A program made the position numbers and the translations under genes. Shown here piece after piece: positions 37,844 through 52,650 of a stretch of 64,000 bases of DNA. Every line of letters starts with the position of its first letter. The first letter of the stretch is position 1. The stretch is taken from contig JASANG010001660.1 in the NCBI GenBank assembly GCA_030248215.1, forward strand, positions 343,887 through 407,886, read 5' to 3'. Under the pieces are notes generated by a model. That model searched no databases, was not told where the DNA came from, and worked only from the letters and a program-made list of their open reading frames with translations. Source of the DNA: Enoplolaimus lenunculus (lineage: Eukaryota > Nematoda > Enoplea > Enoplida > Thoracostomopsidae).

Positions 37844-40763
37844 ATGTCATCAAAACCGACTGACGTCATTCAGGAATCGTTTGAAATCGTGGATGGCAAC
37901 ACCAAATCCAAAATACAAGACAGTCCTAATGAACTATCGATAAGCGCGCTAGACCCCCTCCTAGCAGAAGAGTCTCGCGACACTTTTCCACCCGCATCGC
38001 CTCCAGCTTATCCAGGAGGTGATGCTCCTGACAAAATCCAACGAGGCTTCCCCCGATCTTCTCTGTCAGGAGCTGGAAGCCCTGGTGGCCACCGAGACTT
38101 GGCGGGCGGGGGTCATGTGAAATTTTTTGACCGTAGCCAATCTGAACCGAACGCCGAGCCTGTTGTTGAACCTGGCGGCGAAGTCTTTGAAGATCGTCGC
38201 CGTATTACAACAACAGGCGGCAGCGGCGGTCGTGGTCATAAGTCGCATAAGGACGCCGGGCGTCGGGGTGGAAGCCTGCGCGTTCGGCGACTTTCGCGAC
38301 AAATGACACGTCAATTCAGTCATGCCGCTGGGCATATGCGGCACATTTCTGAACGGACGTTTTCGGTTGTGGACCCTTCGGATGAAAATCAAACGCGAGG
38401 AACGTGGTCGAACCAATTTGAATTTTTTCTCTCCTGCCTGGGATATGCCGTTGGCCTTGGAAACGTATGGCGATTTCCGTATTTATGTCATCAAAATGGA
38501 GGGGGCGCATTCTTGATCCCCTATATCCTCATGCTGGTATTTTGTGGGTTACCCATGTTGTTTTTGGAGCTGTCCCTTGGCCAATATTCAAACGAGGGTC
38601 CGCTTACTATTTGGAAAATGTCTCCGTTGTTTCGGGGGGCCGGAGTAGGAATGGTGCTAATTTCACTATTTCTGGCTACTTACTATAACATGATTACCGG
38701 GTGGGGGCTGTACTACCTATACGCCTCGCTTACTACCACCTTACCATGGACTTGTTGTAATCCGGCATGGGCCAGCCCAGATTGTGTATCGTTTGCGACA
38801 AATTGTACCTTTTCAAATAACACCCCTGTTTCAACTACTATGTCTTCGGTTCGGAACCATTTGATCTCGGACAGCAAGCAAAATTCAACTTTAATTTCAA
38901 ATTTGGATTCTAATTCAAATTTAAATTCAAGTTTGAATTTAAATTCAACACAAAACGTGCCGATAGTTTACGCAGCGGACGACTATTTTCACCGGATTGC
39001 ACTCGGGATTTCGGAGAGTATTAGCGATGTTGGCAGTGTGCAGTTGCATTTACTAATTGCACTTAGCGTTGCGTGGTTAATCGTTTTTGCAGTTTTAATG
39101 CGAGGAATTAAATCGGTTGGCAAAATTGTTTATTTTACATCGTTGTTTCCGTACGTTGTCCTGTTTATACTACTGGTTCGAGCTGCGATTGAACCAGGTA
39201 AGTCTTCTTGTCAGGGGGCAAACCATAGTATAAACAGGTTGTAAATGCCCCCCGATTTCTGGAAAATGTGCGAAATTAGCGCTGTTATAGTTTCTAGCAT
39301 TTTAATAATTGAGGGAGATACAATTTGGCGAGTTAAAATTGAAAAAACAGCAAAATGTAATGTTACCTTTGTAACTAATAACAACGAAAAATATTCGGTA
39401 CGTTATGCGAATACTCGTGTTTTGGGATTTTACGTGCAATTCTCTATTTGAGCAGTAAAACTCTAGTACCCACACTTTTAATCCAGCCAGTAATGCTACC
39501 CATCTGAGTAGACCTTTAGGCTCTTGCAGTCTTTTTCTCACATTTAAGCAAGGCTAAATCTAAGCCTGAGGTGAAGCCTTTGGGAGGAAGTGATTGAGGG
39601 CCAATCTTTTATTGGATCATTATCCAGTTTGCATTATTATATTTGAGACAGTGAACAATTAGTTTGCCATTTCAGGTGCCATCGACGGAGTCAAATACTA
39701 CCTGACCCCAAACTGGGGGCGACTCCTAGAAGCAAAAGTCTGGGGGGATGCGTTGACACAAATATTCTTTTCAACTTCAATTTGCACTGGGGGTGTAATT
39801 ACACTGGCATCATACAACCGATTTCATAACAATGTATATCGAGATGCTGTAATTATTGGCGTTGGAAATAGCTTAACTTCAATATTTTCTGGTTTTGTTG
39901 TATTTTCAATTCTCGGATTTATGGCTCATCGTCAGGGAGATATCGTTGCAAATGTGGTTAAAGGAGGGCCAGGACTGACGTTTATCACGTACCCCCAGGC
40001 GGTTACATTGTTACCATTTTCTCCATTGTGGTCTGCATTATTTTTTGTTATGTTAATAACACTGGCGTTAAGTTCAATGTTTCCCACGGTCGAAAATATA
40101 ACAACTGCTATTATTGATCAATTTTCAGACACCCTGAGACCGTATAAATTTTGGGTGACCCTCGCCACGTGCTCTGTCCTTTGGTTATCAGGGATAGCCC
40201 TTACAACCAACGGGGGGATGTATATATTGTTGTTGCTGGACAAATTTGCCGTAGGATATGCGTTAATTTTAGTAGGATTTGTTGAAATTATAGTCTTTGC
40301 TTGGGTGTATGGTGCAGATCAAGTGCTACACAATATTGAATCTATGATCGGATTTAAACCAAACCGGTACTGGTATTACCTGTGGAAATTTGGTTGCCCT
40401 TTGTTATTAACGATTTCAATGGTATTTACCTGGGTCGAATACGAACCGTTGGACTACGGTGGCAAACTATTTCCTGGATGGTCAAACGCTCTAGGGTGGC
40501 TGTTGTCATTTTTGCCGTTTTTGATGATACCGCTATTTGCAGTGATTATATACGTGAGAAGTGAAGTACATATGGTATGGACGACTTCAAAGGAATCGAC
40601 ATCGAACCGTGGGAAAGGCTCCGGCGTGTCTAGACTGCAAAATTTTGTAACAAAGGGTAGACATTTGGTCGCGCCTGATCCTGACTGGGGCCCGGCGATT
40701 AAAGATTTTCGAGATATTGTGCCCTGTGATGATTGTGATGAAGATGTTTTTGATCGCGCTTAA
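37844..40763 (+). CDS. SLC6 (sodium/neurotransmitter symporter) family transporter
   Basis: Na+/Cl--dependent plasma-membrane symporter for amino acids or related amines. Two exons, 37844-39197 and 39676-40763 (donor CCAG|GTAAGT, acceptor TTTCAG|GTGCC), give 813 residues. A polar N-terminal tail of about 190 residues, rich in Gly, Arg and His, precedes TM1 (GYAVGLGNVWRFPYLC, 200-215). Other family signatures: LPMLFLELSLGQY, YYNMITGWGLYY, RGIKSVGKIVYFTSLFPYVV, GAIDGVKYYLTPNW, TLASYNRFHNNVYRDA, FSILGFMAH and ALSSMFPTVENITTAII. TM1 has Gly where monoamine carriers have the amine-binding Asp, favouring an amino-acid-type substrate. Extracellular loop 2 has CC-x8-C and a run of Asn-X-Ser/Thr sites, so it is likely heavily glycosylated. 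The second Na+ site reads LSSMF instead of the usual xDS(Q/M)F. The substrate cannot be assigned. The ATG at 37844 is the first in-frame start of the open exon. Confidence 0.93.
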
Positions 40764-40851
40764 AAGTAACAAGCGTTTATAATAACTTTACAGTCAAGCG
40801 TATGCAACGGGCTCGAAGCTAAAGGGTCCCCATTGGGATTAAACTTTCCGA

Positions 40852-41054
40852 CCAATGTATAGATCAGGGCCGTTACAGTGGTAAAGCATATTCCTAGCAT
40901 AAGCCTAAGTGAAAGCCTAAACCTAAGCGTAAAAATGAGCTTATATATAAGCCTAAGCCTAAATCTAAGCAAAAAATTAGTGTAAAGCTTAAACTTACTC
41001 TATTGTAAGTCCAGCAGCAAAACGTTCGTTCCGCACCAGATCTTTACATGGGCC
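40852..41054. mobile_element. TTAGGC-cored MITE, family A
   Basis: CCAATGTATAGATCAGGGCC at the left and TCTTTACATGGGCC at the right, core of irregular CTAAGC hexamers, tail AGTGTAAAGCTTAAACTTAC. It lies 89 bp past the SLC6 stop codon, probably in or just after the 3' untranslated region. Confidence 0.65.
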
Positions 41055-42576
41055 AGGTATTCTACAAAAGCTTTGACTCCCCAAGATAAATTTCAGGCAT
41101 CATGATCTTTTTCCCCAGCACAAAATGTAATCATTTGGATAGACCTGTTTAGTCCATTACACGCAATATTACTAGAGATCATAGAACGACACAACTTGTA
41201 GACAATTCATAAAAATTTGTGTCGCCAAAATTGTAAGAATAATTGGCTTTGAATTTTGCAGAAGCTGGAAAATAGGCAATCGTGCAAACTAGCTGAACAA
41301 GAATCCTGAATCAATAGGATATGACAAATCCTCAGGGACGAAATGAGTGATAAGTACTTTTATAAGGTAACTGCTCAAATTTTTAAATACAGTAGCGGAT
41401 CCAGGTTTGTTCATCGCAGGAATCTGTATAGTTGGCCGATTCAACTCCGCCGAAGACTAGCCTCTAAGGCAATATTCTTGCACACTAAGCCAAACGTATG
41501 TTTACGTATTAGTTCTTTAAAGATGTCCCGATGGTAGAGTTATTGGATCCCGGACAGATCTTTGGTCCACTCGCCGGTGAAAAATAGTAAAAAATTCCAC
41601 CGCCCGCGACTACAGTGACAATTTCAGTATGGAATATGTTGGTTGTAGGAAAATACGCAATAACTTAATGTTGCACTAATCATTACCGGGGATGTACCAA
41701 GAATGTCTTGTCATTGTGCGATAATATAACTTTTGTACTGACATTTACTGTATAATGGACGGAGTTAAATAATTATTTATGATGTTTACAAGTTGCCCAT
41801 TGCAAAGACCTTAGAAACGATTTTCTTTTTCAGAAATTAAAATTTGGGCGAGGATTGACCAGTGAAGGTTATGGGAAGCTCAAATATACAAATAATTCCA
41901 AATTCTAACTATTTTGGACAGACACCGGATGAAAGACCCCTGTATAATATAGATTGTTTCATTAATACAGTTTTTGTTTTAAACAACGTCTGTTATCGAC
42001 ATAGATCATTTTATAGTTTACATTAAAAATACGGATGCTGCAATGATGTTAGCTTGTTTTATTTTGATAAAGTTTCATAGGTGGTCGAAGAGAGAAGGGC
42101 ATGATATAACTGTTCCAACCATCACTAACATTTAAATTATGGAGTATAACCCTCGTGCGTGAACATATATTACACTTGACAATGCGAGAAAGATATGTTC
42201 AATTGTCTGAATACAAATTGAGAAGCGAATTTCGTTTTGGTTGCACTTTGAATGTATGTTTTTGTTGATATAAACATCTAGGCCCGTATTCTCAAACGCA
42301 TGTAGCACCTATCACCAGTTAGTAATACGTTTTCAAACAGACAAGCCGCGGATCGTGCTGCTCAATATTTTGTAAGTATAAGTGACCGTAGGTCTTAAGT
42401 ACGAAAACTAAAACGCTTATAGCCAACTGTTAATGAATGCCAAACATCGTTGAGAGTATTGTTCGACATTTTTCATTTTTTGCTTGGAAAAGATTCGCAT
42501 TCGTCACCGTAAGCAATGATACCCAAATTGCACGTGAATACCCTGCAAAGCAGTGAAACTATTCAGTGTACACACT

Positions 42577-42582
42577 TTTATT
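42577..42582 (-). promoter_or_regulatory. Candidate polyadenylation signal of the fucosyltransferase gene
   Basis: AATAAA on the minus strand, 144 nt after the GT11 stop codon. Position fits; not otherwise supported. Confidence 0.4.
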
Positions 42583-42725
42583 CGCCGTATTTTCCTCAGG
42601 TTACTCACTTCTCGTTTAATAGATATCCGATTTTTCATCAACTTCCATGTTTATCTTGTTTGATTGTCAGTTGCAAGCTGGTGATTGAAGCTACTCACAC
42701 ACATTTAAGAATACGGCTTCAGGAG

Positions 42726-45700
42726 TTAAATAGCGTATATTGGGGTCCACTCGGGCATAATATACCCTGAAAGGTTGTACATTGTGATATGAGCTAATTT
42801 TCGATCAAACTGTTTATACCGGTAGACAACATGCCGATACGACTGAACATTAGACAGAAATGCACCCCACCAACCAAATGTACCAGAGCTAATTGCAACA
42901 GCGTCACACATGGTCAAAATGCATAAATCCACCTCGGGAGGTACATTTTCTGTTCCAGGAGTGAAAATATTAACACTTCTACTCCTGTTTTGAACGTATT
43001 TTCGGTTCCACTCGTGGTCGTTGCCAAGCAGGATAAATATCAACCGTTTATGCGAAGGGTTAAGATTAGAATTACTATAACGGTTGCTAATATTAGACCG
43101 GATAATTCCGAATTTAGTTCGAAAATGTTCTATTGTAGAATCTAAATAGCGAACAGTTGCCGTATGGTAAAAACCGCGCTCTGTGGCGGCGTTGTAACGT
43201 CGGGCATGTAATCCTATTATAATAGAGTTTGTGCTGATATCTTTCTCATAAGTCGTGTTGATCGTGGTGTATAACCGCTTACGAGCTGATTCGAGAACGG
43301 ATTGCTGAAATAAATACAAAAAATTTGTTTGTAACAATATTTTAGCTCGTTTGACCATGACGCTTGCAAGGCTTGTCAGTCTTGTGGCGATTTTTACGCT
43401 GTTAATGCGCATAATTTTTAAAACACTGAACACCCGTATATGGGCCAATGTTACATTTTGGGCCGTAACAGTAGATTAAGCGTGTTCTTAAGACTAAGCA
43501 TAAGCCTAAGCGTTGCAAAAGCGCATTCCTAAGCCTAAGCCTAAGCCTAAGCCTAAGCTTAAGCAAAAAATGTCGTCTAGAACCTAAGCTTATTCTTTCA
43601 CTGACCCACCAGAAACAGGCACGGCCTTAAAAATGTGTTAATATTGCTTTTATAGTTCCTTAGAATATAGTCGGTGAGCGGGAAAGGGCTAAAACGGTAG
43701 CTAATAAAATTTGAACATATTATATATTATTATCATGCTCAAGAAATAGAATAGCATGATGGCCTATAATTATTAAGACTGCAACTTTGTTTGAGTTATA
43801 AAGTTTTGGTTTAGCTACGAGAATTTGTTAATAAGCAAAGTTTCTCGTGAGAGGATCTGTTTTAGGCTCTCTGGGTGCCCATGAACGCCAAGTTATATTT
43901 GAAGCAACAATATTTTGTCAAATTTATATATATCCGAAAAATGTGTCAACACGATATCAGTCGAATGTGTGTGTCAGAGTATAGATCGCTTTTGCTACCC
44001 GAGTTCATTTTTCTACGAAAACAAATCATTGCAGAAAGATTGGTAGACTTCTTTGTTCATTTCGTTAGTTCTTATATTGTTTGCATTTCAATTCAAATAT
44101 GTTTTTGGTTTCAAACTTCGGCCTATGTAATGATATTTGGCGGAACGTTTTCAAGTGGGGCTGTAATAAAGTAAAGATCAATCTTAACTTTTTTACCTTA
44201 GGCTTAAGCTTAAGCGAATTCTTTCACTAATCTTTTCACTTAGGCTTTGGTTCAAGAATATGCTTATACTGTTTTACGGCCTTGATCTATACATTGGCAC
44301 GTATCCGAACTTCTAAACCGTCCTATTTTTTGCGGATCTGCCCATGTTCCAACGGCCATTTCTACTTTATCCACACATACAACATTTGTCAAAGTGTTTT
44401 TTCGAACAAATCTTGCACGTCGTATATTTACGTTACAGCTTCAAATTTGTAGTGCTCGCTACAAAGCTCGCAAGTGTGAATAAAGCTCAATACCTTGAAC
44501 ACATATTCGTTTCGAATTATATCCGCCACAGCTATCCAATAGCGGTAACTTTGAAGATAAACACCGAAAATGATTGGTTGAGTGCATGGCGTTTGAGCAA
44601 TTTCGTTAATTAAATCCAAATCGTGACGGCAACAAACTTTTTCTGCAATAACTTTTGGAGTCTGGAAATTTGGTGCGGATGCAGGTGGAAGCAAAATTCG
44701 GCAGATACTTGCATTTCGCATATACCACTAAAATGTTCAGATGTTAAAAATGTCTTAGGTTGCTTACAGATGCGTCCCGTTTTTCTGCAGGGCAGCAAAC
44801 GACTTAGGCTTCCGACTAAGTTATATTGTTATTTTTAGGCTTAGGTTTAGATAAGGACTTTATCTTTTATGGTGGAAAAGATGGCCCATGGTACTTTAGG
44901 GGTCGTCCAGATTTCTGGTGGTTCCATAAAAGAGTAGGTTTAGATTCTAAATTACATTTTTTGCTTAGGCTTAGGCTTAGGTTAGGCTTAGGAACACATT
45001 TTTGCAACGCTTAGACCTAAGCAAACCCCAAATTTTCAAGAAATCTAATATATGAACTAAAAGTTTCAGAAATGTTCCATGTTTGTGTCACTTATGAATA
45101 CGATTGACGTATAGCTCGATTTTTACATTTATTTTTTAGAATCTTCGTGGACAACGTCTGTCTGGGTAAAAACCGGCGGGAGTTCAATTTTTTTTCAAAT
45201 GCAAATGGGAATGGAAGCATACGGAGTGGTTTTGAACTAGCGACCCTCGGGTTCTTAAGCTATCGCTCTACTTCAATGTTGACTATATGTCGGCACGTTT
45301 GCTACTGGGAAGCATATATAAATTCAGCAGCACAAACATGTCTCACATAATACTCTTAAAATGGAGGGATTTACACAGATTTTTAAATATATTTTTGAGA
45401 ATCAGTTCAATTTCCCTTCAACCCAGTAAACCGCATTTACTTTCAACTCAAAGGGTTTTTCAAGTAAAAACGTTTCTCCTGGAGGTGTACAAATCACAGG
45501 GATTCGACCAAACTGAATTGATAACCCAATAACAGACGCATAAATAAACATTTGATTGCCTGAAACAAGAAAATATATACATTATTTACCTTTGCGTATT
45601 TGGTGAAATTTTGTTGTGTAAGTACTGGTTTTTTATGCCAAACCCAATTTATTGGCCATTGCCTGTGTTTTTGAAATCTTACTTAACTTTTTGCTTTTAA

Positions 45701-46918
45701 GTACTTTCGTATAAGTCACTGACTTAGCGCTTTCCTAAACAAAAATTGATTAAGTAATTGTTTAGCAAGTATTTAAGTGCGATGGTGCGTAGTTAAACCG
45801 ATGTTTTAGAAACCCGACCAACATTACGAGTTTAAAAAGCACAGAAGATATTCTTTTGCTGTTTTGTAGTTTTATTTTTTCGCAATTTCTACAAATTGCG
45901 ATCAATGTTTAAATATATAAAGGCTTAATACCCACTAAACCGGTCCTGAATAAAACAGCCTAAAGCTAAGTGTAAGCGTAATCCTGAACGTTATAAACTA
46001 AGTCTAAAATCGCCCAAGTCTCAAAGTTTTCCAGTTTCCCTGTCTTCCAGTATAGGTGGTTTTCAGTGATTTAACATGAGCATATGTTGTAAACCCTACT
46101 TAACCAGGACTGTTTGAGGCTCAAGTTGCCACGGATTCAAATAAATTCAACAGGGGCATTACAGAAATGTTTGTAACATTTTACGTGTAGCACCTATCAT
46201 AGTAGAATCACAAAAACGGTTAATAAACAAGCTGATTCGATTTTTCTCAATCATTTACCCAAACGAGCCTGAGGTACCGCGATAAGATACGAACAGTTGC
46301 GGGTTGATATTCGGTAAGATTTTGCTGATGTCTGCGCAACGTCCAGGTGGACTCTGTATCCGGCGGAACTACTGTTGTTGCGCTGCACAGTGCTTTTTTT
46401 CAGTTTATATACCAAATAATAAATTGCAATTGCTGCGAGTACTAGTGGAATTAGCAATTTAACAGTGTTCGAATGTCTGAAATATTTAAAATAAGATTTC
46501 TGCAGTTATGCCAATAAGATGAGGTTACGCGCACGACGAAAAGCGAATATTCAGAACATGAACTCGGGTGCTGCGAGAATTCGATTTTGCTATAGCAGGT
46601 GGTACATTTTGCAAAGAAACATTTTGTGAGTTAGCTACGTAAGCGCAGTTGCGTACAAACAATATAACAAGTAGAAAGCGTTCCGCGAAGGAAGCGAACA
46701 AGAAAACAGCTGATTTTTTTGCAATTATTTATTAACAAGATCGAAAGTAACATTTTGTATCGAGATTTAGTACATAATTTGCGTTTGGTTATCGAGTGCC
46801 CATGTCACAAATTTCTTGATCCGCCAACGCGAAGGTGTGTTGCCCACGCTTGTTCATATTGTATTTCTGACTCTTGAGCGAATGGTGGCGGGAAGACGAA
46901 CTTAAAAACTTACCTCAT
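42726..46918 (-). CDS. Alpha-1,2-fucosyltransferase-like enzyme (GT11)
   Basis: A Golgi type II membrane glycosyltransferase expected to transfer fucose from GDP-fucose to a terminal sugar, usually galactose. Five coding exons: 46914-46918, 46259-46476, 45441-45559, 44494-44727, 42726-43304. All have GT/AG sites and consistent phases, giving 384 residues. The first coding exon is only ATGAG and ends in a strong GTAAGT donor. The protein starts MRHSNTVK, then a membrane anchor (LLIPLVLAAIAIYYLVY) and a basic stop (KLKK). ARLGNQMFIYASVIGLS matches the family's GRLGNQMF start; IIFGVYLQSYRYW matches the FGYFQSxKY region; GLHARRYN corresponds to the HVRRGDY motif; and VAISSGTFGWWGAFLS plus MPEWTPI match the C-terminal GTFGFW and LPEW motifs. 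The motif Asp is replaced (HARRYN), so activity or donor use may differ. Introns hold TTAGGC MITEs at 43443-43641 and 44884-45030. Confidence 0.88.
43443..43641. mobile_element. TTAGGC-cored MITE, family B, in a GT11 intron
   Basis: GGCCAATGTTACATTTTGGG at the left, GCCGTAACAGTAGATTAAGC next, a run of five CTAAGC hexamers, and CACGGCCTTAAAAATGTGTT at the right. It lies in the last intron of the fucosyltransferase gene. Confidence 0.7.
44198..44300. repeat. TTAGGC-cored element fragment
   Basis: Reads TTAGGCTTAAGCTTAAGCG, CACTTAGGCTTTGG, AATATGCTTATACTGTTTTA and GGCCTTGATCTATACATTGG, the terminal half of a family A element in reverse, in the same GT11 intron. Confidence 0.55.
44884..45030. 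mobile_element. TTAGGC-cored MITE, family B, reverse
   Basis: GGCCCATGGTACTTTAGGGG, TCGTCCAGATTTCTGGTGG, then TTGCTTAGGCTTAGGCTTAG and ACATTTTTGCAACGCTTAG. The far end is missing. Lies in an intron of the fucosyltransferase gene. Confidence 0.6.
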
Positions 46919-47456
46919 ATTCCGCCTGACACATAGTACTTCGTTTCGAACCAGTTAAAATTTCATTTTAGTACATTGAATATTAAAATTTTGCTTAGTA
47001 TTTTTACACCAAAACCGTATAATATCCTGCGAAATGAGATTCTTTAAAGTTACCGATGTTTTCTGTGTTATGCATTCTCAATACTAACGAATACCTATAC
47101 GCTTTCTAAATAAGCAGGAGGATATATGGTAAATTTTGGCCTATTGATGCATGTTTTCCGCTGCAGGTTGCAGTATTAATCAAATTGAGAAGTAGTTTTC
47201 TCAACTTGGTATGTATAACCCTTAGCCATACCAGGATGTAATCGTATATCTGTTAGCGTACTCAATGAAAAATGTTGACCGTTTTCGATATGGGATTACT
47301 TTTAATTCCGCTATTTTTGTGTTCAGATTTGTAAATCACTTGAGTTTTTGAGTTTTCCAGTACATTTTTGTGCTGCAATTGTTCCGTTTGAGATAAAGTT
47401 CATCGTTGCAGCATATTTTGTGCAAAAGTTCGATTTTTGGCGCTTTTCGTTTTAAG

Positions 47457-47639
47457 GAACAGTAGTATAAGCATATTCCTAATTCTAAGCCTAAGCCTAC
47501 GCCTAAGCCTAAGCGGATGGATGAGCCTACTCCAAAGCCTAAGCCTTAGCCTAAGCCTAAGCAAAAAATAGTGTAAAGCTTAAACTGACTCTATTATAGC
47601 CTGCCGGAAAACGATCCGGCCCTGCTGTATACATGGGCC
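47457..47639. mobile_element. TTAGGC-cored MITE, family A, left end lost
   Basis: Begins at GGAACAGTAGTATAAGCATA without the usual terminal repeat. The core has CCTAAG hexamers and the GGATGGATGAGCCTA unit, and it ends GCTGTATACATGGGCC. It lies just upstream of the GT11 start codon. Confidence 0.65.
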
Positions 47640-48588
47640 TAACTTTTGGTACTATTTTGAATAAATAATTGCCGATGTTTTGTAATAAAATAAGCGTGAA
47701 GCCAAACGATTGAAAACAGTAAAAATTAACAAATTAAACATCATTTTACTACCTAATTTTCACTTCTAGCTTCACCATCGACTGCGGATCCGAAAAGATT
47801 TGTTGACTTCCAACACCGGTTTCGGTATTTTTAAACTTCCGGTTGCACCTTTCTTGTATGAAAAACATTGCGAGGAACTAGGTATTATATTCAATGAGAT
47901 AAAATGTTTTTGAAATCTCGGTTTGGATTTAATAGCTACCTGCTCAAACTCGAAAACGGTAAATTTTGTAAACTATAATACAAAATACGCTTTATAATAA
48001 CGTGTCGTATAACTGTTAAAATTATTTTTGTTCCAAACTGCAAAATTTTGAACTGAATTTAAAATTACAGTTTGAATCTAGTTTAGACATACTTTGCTTA
48101 AATTTTAATATAACGCAAAGAGCAAAAGGCAGTTTCATTGACAAAAGTTTAAATATACAAAATATATAGAATAATCAATGTAAATCTGGAAATTTGTCTC
48201 CGGCTCCGGTTTAGTTGCTTAAACTTTTTTAATAATAGGAAGCTTGTGAATAATACTAAAACATTGCTCTGCAAATTTTACAGTTAATCTTTGGTTGCGC
48301 CCGGCATATAATTAAAACAAATGTAGCCAATATATAGTGCGCGATCACTTGTCCACTGCCAGGCCTGTAGTCAGAATTTTCAATTAGGAGGGCTCTAAAT
48401 AAGCAGAAGCTACAGTAAGGGTAGAGTATTGAAGAATTGGAGAGTGAAACTGGCGGTAAACTATTCACAATTTTAAAATTATGATGTCCCAATACAAAAA
48501 GTTTAAATTACATGTATGTGGGTTCGAAAGAGTGAGTCGATCGTTAGATTCCCCAGATTCGTTCAAGGTATTAAATCATTCTGCAACC

Positions 48589-48684
48589 CACTGTAATTTC
48601 TAGCGAGTTCACTTTAACTCATTATGGCTAAATAAACTAACTCGCTAGCTGAGCCGATTATTCAACTCATTGGAATTTACAGTG
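48589..48684. mobile_element. 96-bp foldback element
   Basis: CACTGTAATTTCTAGCGAGT at the left, GGAATTTACAGTG at the right, with inner AACTCGCTAGC pairing to GCGAGTT. Probably a tiny MITE. Confidence 0.5.
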
Positions 48685-49145
48685 CAGTTGCAAAGTGTTT
48701 CTGGGTTTTGTGGATTGGAAGTCTAGACCCCCAGACCACACCTAACCACGCACTTGACAGTGGCTAATTCTATGGGTGCGGTGTCTTTCCGGATCTCTCT
48801 CCCTTCCGGCGTTCCATTACAAATGGTTCTATTTTAAAAATTTTGCATATTTGAGCCTTTCATAACAACTTCTATTCGTCACCACACACATATTCGAATT
48901 TCAGAAGAATTAAATGCTTTGAGTTTTAAGGTGCAACAGAAATTAGAGGATAATCATTTTACTACAAAATATTTCAAACTATCACGCAGTCAGTATAAAT
49001 CAAGTATAGTGTGATATGGAATATTGATTTAATTGTCGTAGCCCGTCCAGCCTAACAAACTGATGATCGAAGCTACACACATTTGATAAATACGAGCGCA
49101 TTAGAAAAAGCAGCAAGTATTAAACCAATAAAAATGAGCTAAATT

Positions 49146-51561
<2,416 letters not shown>

Positions 51562-51699
51562 CTAAATTTGGCAAATATGAAAAAGATGTTTTTGCTGCAA
51601 AACTATAATTTTCAAAATGCTATGTATACATTTCGGATAAAAGTAACAGCCCTTGCAAAAATCAGAGGCGGAGTGTTTTTCTGTTTTGGTGCAATAGAG

Positions 51700-52057
51700 T
51701 ACTGTATTGACCCGCATAAGAAAGGGTAATAAGAGGAAGGTTCCCATTTTGAGTTCCAATCGATAGGAGTCCGTATCACTAATAAGAGTCCGTAAGCTGA
51801 TAGAGTCCCTAAACACTAATTAGAGTCCATAAATGTCAATTATCCCTAATTGTAGTGCATAAATGACTACAGTACCAGATAAAGTTTAGTTCGAAACTTT
51901 AAAGCATAATTAAGTTTTGAAAGTACATTCCTAAGTATAACCTTGCATTTTAACTCAAGCTTTTGATACAAGATAAATAAACGTTTAATTCAACGAATAA
52001 CTGCAGTACCGGATATATCAATAACGAAGAATGGCGGAGCGTGGGTCACTACAGTTA
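51700..52057. mobile_element. Mariner-type MITE, reverse and shortened
   Basis: TACTGTATTGACCCGCATAAG at one end and GTGGGTCACTACAGT at the other. The Gly/Pro-like end seen in other copies (GGCCTCTC..AGGG) is deleted. It lies between the mucin-like exon and the candidate signal exon. Confidence 0.65.
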
Positions 52058-52167
52058 GTTGGAAAGCTTGGGCTCATGTTACGCCGAGCATTTTCAACGA
52101 TGGCATAAATTTTTCAAGTCGCTGAACCCACATGCCTTATTTCGCTATTGTCCTTGATTGCTATTAC

Positions 52168-52225
52168 CTGTTAAGAAGATAAAGGCACACGTTACGTACA
52201 ACAGACTAAAAATGTATATGGTCAT
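52168..52225 (-). CDS. Candidate signal-peptide exon
   Basis: ATG at 52225 encodes MTIYIFSLLYVTCAFIFLT, a typical secretion signal core, and ends ACAG|GTAATA in phase 1. It resembles the signal exons of the two neighbouring genes. It probably belongs to the mucin-like gene downstream, but that exon starts in phase 0, so the link is unproven. Confidence 0.35.
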
Positions 52226-52650
52226 TGTAAAATAGCGTCAAAAAACATTTATAAATATTAAAATCGTTCATTTCGTTATTTATTCCGTTACAGAATCAAA
52301 CATATTTCAACAATAGATTTAGATATAACATTTTAACTTAAAAATAAAATAGCCAAAGCGTCTGCCTACAACTCGAAACAGTGCAAGAAGCTAGTGACTA
52401 TTGTTGCTACGGAAGTTTAGGTCTAAGCGATAGGTAACTCTTGTTCTAAACCTAAACGTAAGCAAGAGCGCGATCCTAAACCTAAACATAATGTAAATGC
52501 GAGGAAAAGTAAGCAAGCGCTCATTTTACAATTCGAAACCTATGACTGCACTGTAATTGTTTACGAAAAATAGTTCTCATGGCTCGCTCAATGTTTTCAG
52601 TTGCAGTCTTATTCCTATATACTACATATTTTTAAGCAAATGTTTTGAGT

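Noticed and set aside
45165-45295. tRNA-like or SINE-like sequence on the minus strand (TAGAGCGATAGCTTAAGAAC)
   Set aside because: The box-like motifs do not form tRNA arms and there is no tail; too weak to annotate.
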